A DNA stretch of 64,000 bases from Smallanthus sonchifolius. Taxonomy: Eukaryota > Streptophyta > Magnoliopsida > Asterales > Asteraceae. Shown one piece after another: positions 36,068-46,866 of the stretch. Position numbers and translations under genes: made by a program. The notes below the pieces were generated by a model. The model saw only the letters and a program-made list of their open reading frames with translations. It was not told the DNA's origin and searched no databases. Positions within the stretch are counted from its first letter, which is position 1. Each line of letters begins with the position of its first letter. Location: contig CM042042.1 of assembly GCA_023525975.1 (NCBI GenBank), forward strand, positions 875,501 through 939,500, read 5' to 3'.

Positions 36068-37627
36068 TTAATTCCCGACCAAGCAAGATTCACAGATTTG
36101 ATTTTCATGATTGATTTTAGGCATCCCCTTTACCATCTCCTTTTCCACCATTTGTTTCATTGTCTCGAAACTCAAGTGTCCAAGTCTCGCGTGCCATAAC
36201 CAATTTTCATTATCAATTCGAGCTTGCAAACATACGGGTTTTACCATTTTCAGATTAATTGTATAAAGACGATTCTTGGAGCGAGTTACACTCATTAACA
36301 ACCTTCCTTGACGATCATGCATATGTAGATAATTGTCTTTCATACGAATATCACAACCGCACTCCGTTGCTTGCCCTAGGCTAATAATATTACTTCGAAG
36401 ACTTGGGATGTAATAAATATCAGTTAATAATCTTTGCTCCCCCAGTTTTCCTTCAAGTAAAATAGACCCTTTCCCGCAAATTTCTACTTGAGACCCATCC
36501 CCGAATTTAACTTTGCCACCAACACGCTTGTTTAATTCAGAGAAGAAGGATATGTTACCCGTCATGTGGTTACTTGCACCATTATCCAGGTACCACAAGT
36601 CTGGTTCACTCGAACCATTCTCGTAATTTTTTGGAATAACCTTTTCTTCATTCAAAAACACCACTTCTTGAATGCTTTGAACCATAAACAATGACGGGTC
36701 TACTTCCTTTGCATCGGCCAAGTTTGCTTGGTTATCTTTCTTTCGCTTCGGACACCTCGAAACAAAGTGGCCAAACTTGTCACATCGATAGCATTGGACT
36801 TTCGAATAATCCTTGTTTTTTCCTTTTTGCTTATCCCCATCGTTGAACCCTTCTTGTGATCCACGGCTCTGACCAGAATGGTCACGGCTGCGTCCACCAC
36901 CACGTCCACGATACGAGCCCCTTCCGTGTCCCATACTCGATTCGCGTGAGTTCTGTCTCGAACTCGAAGAGGAATTAGAGTTATTAAACAAAAGTTTTCC
37001 TTGTGTACCTTGATTATTCGACTGTGATTCTTCGTCTTTAATACGTTCTTCATACGCCTTCATCCGTCCAACCACATCACCGAACTCAATAGACTTTAAA
37101 TCCACGAGTTGCTCAATCGAAGCTACCATGTGTATGAAACGTTTTGGTAACCCGTTAAGGAACTTTTTCACGATTTTTTCTTCTTCAATTATGGCTCCAA
37201 GAGACGCTGATTTTGAAGAAATCCCCATTAACTTGCTGGCAAAGTCGTCCACAGTGCTCGGATCCTTCATCTTCATTCCCTCAAACTCCGCCATAAGTGT
37301 TTGAAGCCTTGCTTCTCGTACCCGATCGGCCCCAAGGTGACGGGTTTTTAGTGCATCCCACATCTCCTTCGCCGTCCTCAGATTGCCGACTTGCAAGATC
37401 TGATCTTCGGGTATCGACTGAAACAACAATGCAATTGCCATGTTGTTTTTCTTCGCATCCACCCCCGTTCCCGGTTCAATAGCGTCCCACACGCCATGAA
37501 CATTAAAGATAGCCCTAATCCGCATCGCCCAAATCGTATAGTTAACAGGCGTTAACATAGGACATTGGAGTGATGTAGTATTCGGATTCGCCCTTGCAGG
37601 TGGTTCTGCACTTTCGCCGCCGGTCAT
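36068..37627 (-). CDS. Truncated Ty1/copia polyprotein: Gag, zinc knuckle, protease
   Basis: A single intact 519-codon frame. Order of domains: UBN2-type Gag (residues about 20-190, starting LTPVNYTIWAMRI), an Arg/Gly/Ser-rich linker, a CCHC zinc knuckle CYRCDKFGHFVSRC, a protease with LWYLDNGASNHMTG, and a GAG-pre-integrase segment LWHARLGHLSFETM. It stops right after CESCLVGN, before the integrase core, so integrase, reverse transcriptase and RNase H are missing. No LTRs or primer site were found on either side. The protease triad reads DNG, a form I recall in many plant copia elements. Not a host gene by family, but the frame is unbroken over 1.5 kb. Confidence 0.85.
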   Translation of the reverse strand: MTGGESAEPPARANPNTTSLQCPMLTPVNYTIWAMRIRAIFNVHGVWDAIEPGTGVDAKKNNMAIALLFQSIPEDQILQVGNLRTAKEMWDALKTRHLGADRVREARLQTLMAEFEGMKMKDPSTVDDFASKLMGISSKSASLGAIIEEEKIVKKFLNGLPKRFIHMVASIEQLVDLKSIEFGDVVGRMKAYEERIKDEESQSNNQGTQGKLLFNNSNSSSSSRQNSRESSMGHGRGSYRGRGGGRSRDHSGQSRGSQEGFNDGDKQKGKNKDYSKVQCYRCDKFGHFVSRCPKRKKDNQANLADAKEVDPSLFMVQSIQEVVFLNEEKVIPKNYENGSSEPDLWYLDNGASNHMTGNISFFSELNKRVGGKVKFGDGSQVEICGKGSILLEGKLGEQRLLTDIYYIPSLRSNIISLGQATECGCDIRMKDNYLHMHDRQGRLLMSVTRSKNRLYTINLKMVKPVCLQARIDNENWLWHARLGHLSFETMKQMVEKEMVKGMPKINHENQICESCLVGN

Positions 37628-38137
37628 CTTCTTTCTCCGAGTGTAGGTGATGGATGACCCTGGTGTGACTGGTTCAACTCCCTCCAGCCTACACTTTCAG
37701 ATCCGATTCACAAACTTTCGACCAACCCTTGATCGAACAGTCAGCAGGACAATCAGCAGTAAGACTACTTCCAACCTGCTTGTGTTCGATGATCAACAGG
37801 ACAATCAGCAGCTTCAAGGAAGCCGCCTCCAACCTGCCGAATCGTCTTCACAGTTGAACATAAAAATTGCACATAATCAATAGCATCAACAAGCATTAGG
37901 ACTGCTAGTAATTACTTTAATTTTTTTGTAAGAAAATAGAACCCTAGAATTCAGTATGAACATCAGTAACTAAAATTATTCTAATTTTCAATTTTGCCAC
38001 AAGTGAAGTTTCAAGTTTATCAAACCCGAAGATCATTCAAATCAACAGAAATTTAGTAATTCAATCTGATTAAATGCAAATTAACCAGCTCAATTGATTT
38101 ACACATCAATTAATCACAGAAAAGCAATAAAACTTAC

Positions 38138-38393
38138 ATTAACATAGATAGGGTAAAAAATAACTTTGAGCTCGATTATTCAACACATCAACAACAACCT
38201 CATTGATTCCCAGCAACCGCTTCACCGCCTTCTCCACCGATCCGGCACAAGTTGAACAATTCATTCCGGTGACTGAAAATAAAACCCTAGCCTCTGTTGG
38301 TTCCATATTGCTCTCCACATCTACCATCACTCCCTTCAGATACTTAGGCATAGGCGGATAGTGCGGTGGCTGATGTAAGGTCAAATGTCTCAT
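38138..38393 (-). pseudogene. HMA5: Exon-1 relic of an HMA5-type copper-transporting P-type ATPase
   Basis: The frame reads PHYPPMPKYLKG, VDVESNMEPTEARVLFSVTG, then the metal-binding motif GMNCSTCAGSVEKAVKRL and VVVDVLNNRAQ, the start of plant HMA5/RAN1-like copper pumps. An extra A in GCTCAAAGTT (about 38163-38167) then shifts the frame; the shifted frame continues VIFYPIYVN up to a good splice donor AAT|GTAAGT (38138/38137). The real family protein is about 980 residues, and no later exon is seen downstream (to the left). The native N-terminal residues are also missing, replaced by repeat sequence at about 38392. Confidence 0.8.
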
Positions 38394-39735
38394 GTTTAAG
38401 AGTCGGTTTTGTATAGTTTTATGTGTTTTATCTTGTACTTTGAGTCGGGTTTACGTTGGTATTTGTGTTTGAGTCTATGACAGGTACTGAATGCTAAATG
38501 AGCGGATAACGAAGAATAATGAGAAGGCACGAAAATACAGGGGGTGAAAGTGTAAAAATGTCAACTTTCCTGGAAAACCATGTCTTCGCGGTACGCAAAG
38601 ACTGAGGAGGAACATTTCGCGGTACGCGAGAAACCAGAAAACCTCAGCCGACTATTTTGTTCTTCGCGCCACGCGAAGAACTTACCCTGGACTTTTGCGG
38701 TACGCGAAGGCCTGTCGGATCAGGAAAAAACCCTAATTCTAATTAAAAGGAAATCCAGCCCCCATTCTTCCCCATCTTCCATTCAACCATTTTCAAAGAG
38801 GAGAGGGGGGATTTCCAGAGCCAAGGTCAGTTCCAGATCAAATATTGAAGCTATGCTCGTGTGCCTGACAAGCATGCATGGCTAAGCTGCGTGTGGCTTC
38901 CTCCCAACGGATGGTTCGATTAGGTTTCTTGTTCTATTCAGTTGTTTGTATGTTTGGATCTTGTTAGCTTCTGACAATAGCTTGATAGATTGATGTATTG
39001 GTTGAGTTAAACAATTCATTTGTATGCCTTGAGTTTATTTGCTTTACAACTTGTGTTCAGTTGATGAAAAAACCTTGTAGCCGATTTGGGTGACTGAAGT
39101 GGGTAACTTGGTGTTCATAAATTGGGTATTTGAATTGTGCTAGCTGTGACGAGTTAGGCGTATAGGTTGTTGACAACAGTTTATCTTCAATTACTGTTTC
39201 AACTGATTTTCCAATACTATGTCTATGTGGTGTCCATTAAACGACTGAGTATTGCATAAGTCTAGAACCTGAAGTTTGGGAGGGAGTTACATCTTTATTT
39301 GATCTGTGTGTTTTCATTCTAGTTACTATCTAAGCAATTTAACTTTCCACCGGTTCCTCGTGGATACGGTACTCTACTTACCCTTACTAGTTAAGGTGTT
39401 TAAGGATTGTTTTTGACCGACCAAACGACATCGATCAGTGGCGTCGGTAGAGGTCGTATGGGATGATGTAAGAGAGGAAGAAGACGGAGGAGGACTGATT
39501 GGGATAGTTGAAATAGTTGCTGGTGATGATGGCGTTAATCAAAGAAGGAAGGACGAATGGAAGGGAATTAGGGTTTTCTCTTGTGCTGATGTGCGTGTGA
39601 AATGAGATGAGAAAGAGGGACTTATTATGTTAAAAAATACCCTTATCTTTTGAAATGTCACGTGTCACTTTCATATTCCTTTTAAGTCTACTTAGTCAAA
39701 ATCACATTTTTATTTGATCTTCCCCCCTCTCTCTC
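38394..39735. other. LTR-like repeat sequence, no gene
   Basis: It begins TGTTTAAGAGTCGG directly against the HMA5 relic. It contains CCGGTTCCTCGTGGATACGG-type sequence (39350 region) that I associate with retrotransposon LTRs. No primer site or coding domain. The 101-codon frame at 38580-38885 overlaps palindromic repeats and is not called. Confidence 0.4.
38582..38710. repeat. Cluster of four palindrome-like TTCGCGGTACGCGAA words
   Basis: Four related words occur within about 130 bases: CTTCGCGGTACGCAAAG (38584), TTTCGCGGTACGCGAGAAA (38616), CTTCGCGCCACGCGAAG (38663) and TTGCGGTACGCGAAGG (38695). Each could fold back on itself. Confidence 0.7.
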
Positions 39736-39749
39736 TATGTATATATATA

Positions 39750-40185
39750 GGGAGATGTTCATTACAGAACACTAAATAACTACGAGAACAAAAAGAACAA
39801 ACTTAAATCTTTTAATTTCTTGAACCATGAATTACATTTTTAAAATTTTGTACTTCATACATACAAATATGCATGTTTATATTCATAAAACACCATTAAA
39901 CAATATTTTTGATATGTTTTTATACATTTAAAAGTTTACCTACACATGTGTATATTATGTGTAGGTAAAATAACCTATATATCCTACACATTAATTACAC
40001 ATGTGTAGGTTGTATAAATAAACAAATTTTGTTAATTTTTTTTATAAATTCAATAAGAGACGAATAAACAATGCATTTTTATTATTTTCTTATATTTTAA
40101 ATTTTTATAAGATGAAAAAATGATAGATTCATTTTGTTTTTCGTGTTCTTACAATATTTAGTGTTCTAAATTGAACATTTTCATT
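39750..40185. mobile_element. Fold-back element D, flanked by (TA)n
   Basis: The left end GGGAGATGTTCATTACAGAACACTAAATA is inverted at the right (TATTTAGTGTTCTAAATTGAACATTTTC, ending near 40183). TA tracts lie outside on both sides (39739-39749 and 40186-40204). About 435 bp, non-coding. Confidence 0.7.
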
Positions 40186-40204
40186 TATATATATATATAT
40201 ATAT

Positions 40205-41151
40205 GAAATATATAGAATGAAAACTTATTCTACTTGTGAAATCTTTGAAAACTCATCATGTGATCCAGATTTATCCACCTCATCAGTTTGTCCTATAACC
40301 TTCAAGGGTATTACAGACAATTCCTATCCTCTCTTTCTCTCTCATGATTATGGCTGCTGAAATGACAACTCCATCTCTCTCCTTTAACTTTATAAAACAC
40401 AATTATCAAAACTCCATTTTTGAAATTCTCAGATCTCCAAATCTGAAACCAAAAAAAGTTACTCATTTTCAAACTAACCTCTAATATTCCCTTAGAGGTT
40501 TGCAGAGTTACCAGAACGTGATGATGATCTCCGGCAACAACGTCGATGCACCCAAACAAACCCTAATTTTCTTTTTATCAACCTCCACCTCCCGCTCGTC
40601 TGCGTCCTTTCGGCGTACTGTTCCCTTTTAACCTTCATGGAGCAGAGCTTTACTCTGTTTTGAACCCTTGCCTCCAACTCCTCTGTTTACGTGAAGCGGA
40701 GCTTTTGAACCTTCATGAGTAGAGCGTGGTGAGGGAGGAAATAGACGAAGAACAGTGATGAGCAGAATCAATAAGATCTTGTACGAGGTTGTATAGGCAC
40801 GTGCTTCATCGGTCAGAGTCGTAGGTTGTGGAGGTTTTGATTAAGATCGCATAGGACATCCTTTGCCTCAGCTGTCCACATCACCGTCGTTTGCAATGTT
40901 TGATCGCCATAAAAGGTATTCTTGTTCTTCCCCCTAACCCTAGCTTTCGATTATATTGTTTGAATCTGTCAATTGAAGGCACATATTGAAACAGTCAAAG
41001 CTCTTGGACCTCAATAATAGTGCGAATTTGAAAAGTCATCTGTAATTGATGTTTCCTGTTGATATGTTGTCTTTGGATGTGTGCGAAACTTACACATGAA
41101 GTAGTTTTAAGGAGTGTTTGGATATGGTTTAAACTGATTATTTGTACTTGG

Positions 41152-41183
<32 letters not shown>

Positions 41184-42580
41184 CCTGTTTGGAGTGCTTG
41201 GGTACGAGTGATTATGATTATTAGATTATTTGTCCTTAAAACAATCAAATTTGGAGGATAGAAAACTAATTATGAAGATAAATATGAAATTTAATGCCTA
41301 TCACAGTTTTAATCAACTGATTAATTGATCCTGATTTCAAAATGCATACTAAACACTCATTTTTAAATTATTTTTTTTTGCCCATTTAGGTCTAGCTTTT
41401 ATTTTGTGATTGATATTTTCAAATCATAATTCACGTTGATCTTGAAGTTCATGCCAAATCTAGGGGAAACAATAAATAGGATGGTATCCCGCCTACCACA
41501 ACACAGGTACTGCAAGTTCAAGATAGCTACATATATAACATCGATCTGGGCTATCTCAGCTATTCATACAGGTATAAATCCAAATCTCTTTTGATAGATA
41601 CACATGTAACATTGTTAGCTACATATGTAACAACAATCCTAGTTACATATGTAACATTTTGCTAGTTAAATAATGTTTCTAGATGAATGTTACTTTTTTT
41701 CGCAGAGTTGAACTAATCGTCCCAAATTAGAACCTAATTGTCCAAATTAGAACCCATGAGACGAGAGAGAAAGAGAAGAAACGAAGCCACGGTTGTAATG
41801 AATTGTATATGTGATTTTTATGCTTTTTTGTAAAATTTACAAAGAATGATCATTTGAGTTTAAACTTGTGGCTTGTTGTTGTTTTTTTTTTCAAAACTTG
41901 ACTTCATGTAATCTATAAATGAATCATAGTTTTAAGACATGAGAGTGGCAGTAACATAGAAATATTGTTTATAATAATAGTTAGCTACATATGTAACATC
42001 GTTAGTTACATATGTAACAATCGTATTTACATATGTGATTTTTATTAATTACATATGTAACATTTTGCTTGTTACATAATGTAAATATTGTAACACGATC
42101 ATGGACCACAATTTAGCTTATGAATATGTAACATTTATTATCAGATGGTTAAATATTTGTTTAAAAAAATCACGTTTTAAACAAAAAATCGTCTTAAAAA
42201 ATGGAACTAGAGATTCCAAAATTTGAAAAAAAAATTATACCTTGTTTTTATTGAACTTTATATTTATTTTTTTTAATATATAAAAAAGGTATCTTTTAAT
42301 TGAAATTTAAATAATTAATAGGATTAAAAAAACAAAAGCAAAAAAAAGAGGCAAAAGAAAGTTGAAATGATAGGTTGACTTTTTAAAAGTAGAAAAAGTG
42401 GTTAGGAGGTAAAATGACAACAATGTTCTTGTCATTTAATTAAATGATAAATGAAAAAGATTTTATTTTTTTATCTTCTTTTAATCTCAACCATAAAAAC
42501 TAAAGAAATTAATGAAACATGTGGTCTATATTGAGTTTTTATGGTTTTCTCTACTAGAGTGGGTTTTTATTTTATCCATG
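40205..42580. other. Probable further (TA)n-flanked repeat, no gene
   Basis: It is bounded by TA tracts and its outer ends are loosely inverted. It contains an (AAT)n microsatellite (41152-41180) and two clusters of the palindrome TTACATATGTAA (41600-41665 and 41980-42065). No open frame with a recognised domain. Confidence 0.4.
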
Positions 42581-42630
42581 CTATATATATATATAGGGGA
42601 GGATGCTATATATATATATAGGGGAGGGTT
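42581..42630. repeat. 25-bp tandem duplication of a (TA)n/GGGG junction
   Basis: The unit CTATATATATATATAGGGG plus AGGATG at 42581 is repeated from 42606. The element boundary has been duplicated, or two insertions stacked. Confidence 0.75.
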
Positions 42631-42815
42631 CCAGAGAAAACCAAGAGCTAGACAAAAACTAAGAAAACCACTTTTAAACCATTGATCAACGGTTGAAATC
42701 CATCGATGGCAAATCTATAAATATTTAATAGATTATGAGTTTAATTAAATGCTACAAGTGTACATTTGGTAGATTGTAATTTTTTTAATTTTAGAAACAA
42801 CTAAAATCCCTTAAA

Positions 42816-42849
<34 letters not shown>

Positions 42850-42920
42850 TCAAAATAATCTGAATGTGCAAGTTGTAACCGATTCATTTATTTGACTTTT
42901 TAAAAAAAAATTACTTAAGT

Positions 42921-43375
42921 GTTTACGTGTATGTAAGCAAGTTACATGTATGTTTACGTTTATGTAAACAGTAAACTATAACGAACAATAAGAAACCCAC
43001 ATGCAAATTACATAACTGATATATCTAAAAAACGTGTTTACGTATATGTCAACAAGTTACAGGTGTGTTTACGTATATGTAAACAATAAACTACAACAAA
43101 AAAAAGAAGAAACTCATAGACAAATTACATAAGTGATATATGTAAAAACATGTTTACGTATATGTAAACATGTTACAAGTGTGTTTATGTATATGTAGAC
43201 GAAAAACAATTATGAAAAAGAAGAAACCATAGACAAATTACATAAGTGATATATGTAAACACATGTTTAAGTATATGTAAACAGATTACAAGTGTGTTTA
43301 CGTATATGTAAACAAAAAAACAGTTACAAATAAGAAGAAACTCATAGACGAATTACGTAACTAATTAATGTGTAA
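42921..43375. repeat. Minisatellite, about 115-bp unit, four copies
   Basis: GTTTACG(T)-type unit starts are at 42921, 43036, 43152 and 43265. Each unit holds two TTTACGTATATGTAAAC-like palindromes, GTTACAAGTGTG and an AGAAGAAAC(T)CATAGAC stretch. Later units are closer to each other than to the first. Confidence 0.8.
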
Positions 43376-43954
43376 ACATGTGGGTTTATGTATATGTAAT
43401 CCATTGAATTCACCATCATCTTCTTCGACTGAACATCTCATTCAACAACTCAAATTCCAATTTTTTCCTCAATTCCTCCACACACTCCCCCAAGTTCTCA
43501 GTCACACACACACAAAGATTTAGACAAATCACCTTTTTCAAATATAACAAAAATATGTGTGATTCTATCAAACTACTAAAAACGTAAATCGATTTCATCA
43601 TTTGTGAATTATCATCAGAAAAGGACAAACACAACAAAATTAAACCTTAGTAATGAACTCAAGAAATTAAAGGAAGCTTCAATATCTTCTGTTTTTCAGA
43701 AAAGCTGCATCTAATCGACTCCTTTGCGTGTTCTATGCAATGTTGGTCTTCAACACTAACAAAAAAAAAATTAAAACAGGTTCTACTTCTAATTGAACCA
43801 ACACAGGGGAACTTATGAAAAAACGTTTCAATAGATTTACATGCATGTGTAAAAAAACACTAAAGGACTACAATTATATAAAAAAAAAATACAAAAAAAA
43901 TGCTAAAGAACTATAGTTATCTCAAATCGAAAAAACGAAGAGGTTCTAATTGAT

Positions 43955-44366
43955 TCAATTGTCACATAAAAATTAATTTAAAACAAAAAAGATTCAATAA
44001 TTTTTATTTGTTTTACATTACAATCATACAAAAAAAATATAGTTAGAACATAAAATTCATGTGAAAGTTTGTTACATATACATACCAACTGTGTTACATA
44101 TACGTACCAGCCGTGTTACATATATATACGTACCACACTCTCTCTCATACCATTTCAAACTTAATAATTAAAAACTCATAAAAATTACTTTAAAGCCAAA
44201 AAGATCAATAAAATGTTTTAGTTTTACATTACAATTATACAAAAAAAATGCTAGAACATAAAATTCAAGTCAAAGTTTGTTACATATACATTACAACTGT
44301 GTTACATATACGTACCAACGGTGTTACATATACGTACCAACCGTGTTACATATACGTACCACCCGT
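43955..44366. repeat. Tandem duplication of about 206 bp containing 22-bp repeats
   Basis: Two copies share CAAAAAAAATnnnnTAGAACATAAAATTCA and end in runs of GTTACATATACGTACCAACC(GT). In copy 2 the 22-bp units are exact in phase: 44279-44300, 44301-44322, 44323-44344 and 44345-44366. Copy 1 has units at 44071, 44093 and 44115. Confidence 0.8.
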
Positions 44367-44452
44367 CTAAATTTTTCACTAGGGTCCATGTTACTCCTTA
44401 CAGGAAGTGGTGTTGATTTGCTGCTTGTTGAAGAAAGCTACAGCTTTATACC

Positions 44453-44577
44453 AATAATACGCAGAAGATATAAAGTTCTCGAAGAAATTACACACAACAC
44501 CAAAAACTTTACCGGAATAATACGCAGAAGGTATAAAGTTCTCGAAGAAATTACACACAACACCAATAACGTCCGGA
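44453..44577. repeat. 63-bp tandem duplication
   Basis: AATAATACGCAGAAG(A/G)TATAAAG and the following TTCTCGAAGAAATTACACAC occur at 44453 and again at 44516. The short open frames across it are by-products. Confidence 0.8.
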
Positions 44578-44952
44578 GATAACTTTCCCACAACCACCAC
44601 CTAAACTTACAAAAAAAAGAGCCGGAGAGAATAAGATAATTAACTTTCTTGTTTAAACGAGGAAAAGTGGTGAAATTGACTTTATTGTTTGAATGAGGAA
44701 AAGTGGTGAACAAAATAAATAAATTAGAAATTGACTTTCTTATGTTAGGAGAGAGAATAAGATAATTAATGAACTTTAAATTAAAACACATATAAATACC
44801 TAAAATAAAATTTGCAAGTTTACTCAAATACCCTTTTGATAATTAGAAAAATAAATAAATTACAAATTATGTGATTGGTTGGATTATGGTTATGGTTATC
44901 ACCTAAAAATGTGGTTAGGATTTGAACCCAACCCTATATTTATATATATATA

Positions 44953-45335
44953 GGGGAAGGATAATGAGAAAACCAAAAAAACTGCTCATTAAAGGTAAAA
45001 AAAATAATAAAAAAATCATAACTCAATATATAAATCAAAAACTAAAAAAGTGGTTCGGAGACCATGTTTCCCACATCATCCTCGTTCAAAAAAAAACTTC
45101 GAAAAATAGTTGGTTTAGCTTTAGGGTTTAGTTTAGATTTTAGGTTAGGTTTTTGGAGGAGGAGGGGTGGGTGGGGGGTTTAGGTTTATGGGGGGGGGGG
45201 GTGGGTGGGGTGGGATTAGGTTTTTGGGTGGGGGTGAGGTGGGGGGTTTCAGTTTTTGGGGGTGAGTTAGGTTTTTGGGGTGTACATGTACTACACATGT
45301 GCAACACCTTTAATGATGAGTTTTTTTGTTTTCTC
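44953..45335. mobile_element. Truncated relative of fold-back element A
   Basis: It begins GGGG after a TA tract (44936-44951). The first 150 bases closely match element A (AAAAAAATCATAACTCAATA, GGTTCGGAGACCATGTTTCC), followed by the same kind of G-rich minisatellite (45140-45270). The right inverted arm is absent. Confidence 0.6.
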
Positions 45336-46588
45336 AAGTTTCTTTTGGTTCTGGTTGTGTGATCACTCGAAGAAGAACAAAGAAAAACAAAAGGAGGGTT
45401 TTGGAGCTTTGCCTTTCTGCCATTTTAGAGACACGATTGTGCGTGGGTTCGTTTGACAAAAAGAAGAAACGGGGTACTCAAGATCGAGCTTTGGAGTAAC
45501 TCTATTTAGTGATCTCTCTCATTTATCTTTGTTTATGATTTTATATGCTTGATGTTGTGTATGATGATTATTGTATGCCTCTAGTTTACCTAGAGAATAC
45601 TTTGTATTGCTCTTGATTTGGTGATAGTGGATTTAAAGCATCTCTAGTAGTCTCGTGGTTTTTACTCTCTCGTTTAAGGGGTTTTCCACGCTAAAATTTC
45701 GGTGTCTCTCTATTTTATTTACATAGTGATTTGAGGCTGTTTTGGTTATTTTGGAATATTCTATTTGTTTGCATCCTAACAGGTTCATTCGGGTTAACCA
45801 AACGAAGATTAATTCCGTATTTTGTTGTTTACCATTTGTGGTCGGTTGCGGTTTTCCCATCAGATGCCACCCCTCTAACTCCAGTGCCACAACCACCACC
45901 AAATATTGTTGTGCCACGAAACAAGACCTAGATCTATCACCGACGAAAGTTGTTATTTTTCCTTGATCTGCTATCGTTATTCAGTGTGCCATTAAGTCCA
46001 ATTGAGATTTAAGTTCTTTACCACGATGTTGTTGCTCTCTATGGTTATTCGGCCACAAAATGGGTTCCATCGGGGACTATCGTTCTGTAGCCACCATCAT
46101 AATACATGATACCCCAACGTAACCACTTGAAAACAGATTGGTTCCAATTCGTTGACGATAACGATTTAACAAGGTTTAAAAAACAGAGCCGACTTCACCT
46201 TCAACTAGGAAAATCTATTGGCGAACAAATGTATATTTGTCGTATATCATCCTATATATTCTCTTCTAATACTATATGTATATCCCTTTGCATCTTCATA
46301 TTTAAATATTGATTATGAGTTGTAGTCGGAGTATGATTACTAGTCTTGTAATCAGTAGTGGTTTGAGTTCAATAACATTCTCTCACGTTTCTCTCTCATT
46401 CTGTTCTGTTTCACCACAATATTAACTTGTTATCTCGATCAACAAAACAAATCCAAATAATGAAAAATAAATACAGAGGAAGAAACTGCTGACATAATTA
46501 AATCGAAGAAAATTACAAGTAGAAAAGGAGATACGAGTATATCAATCATTACTTTACAATAGGACCAGAATGAGTGCTTTTGACGAAC
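45336..46588. other. Probable copia LTR relic, then intergenic; no gene
   Basis: 45500-45785 (GGGGTTTTCCACGCTAAAATT, TATTTACATAGTGATTTGAG) resembles the 3' part of Tork-type copia LTRs I remember. No primer site or coding region follows. The rest holds no supportable feature. Confidence 0.35.
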
Positions 46589-46843
46589 TTACACGGGTCG
46601 AAACTCAAGACCACATATGATAAGGCCACACATCGTTCCTTTATAGGTTACGAATTTTAAATTCATGGAAATGCAACCATTTTGACGAATATGATTTGAT
46701 TTGAATTTCCATACGTAAACCTCCATCCATCCATCCTCCCTCTCCCGAGGAACCCGATTAACATCATCTATATTCCATGGCCTCGAAGATCTAAAATAAA
46801 CAACTTCACGCTGTTTATTTTTATGTAGATCTCGTACCATCAC
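46589..46843 (-). pseudogene. Possible phloem protein 2 (PP2)-like fragment
   Basis: The 84-codon frame reads VVYFRSSRPWN, REREDGWMEVYVWKF, CISMNLKFVTYKGTMCGLIICGLEFRPV. The order DGWMEV, a beta strand, and G-L-I-x-x-G-x-E-F-R-P at the C-terminus is that of the PP2 lectin-like domain. The N-terminal two thirds are absent, and the fragment abuts a Ty3 relic. I rely on recalled family patterns. Confidence 0.5.
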
Positions 46844-46866
46844 TGGACATCATCTATATTCCATGG

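Noticed and set aside
38582..38710. Regularly spaced palindromes as a CRISPR-like array
   Set aside because: Spacing and repeats are irregular, and the context is a eukaryotic nuclear genome.
42921..43375. CRISPR array
   Set aside because: The repeat is a whole-unit minisatellite without unique spacers.
45153..45362. Gly/Trp-rich frame and its Pro-rich complement
   Set aside because: By-products of the G-rich minisatellite of a truncated fold-back element.
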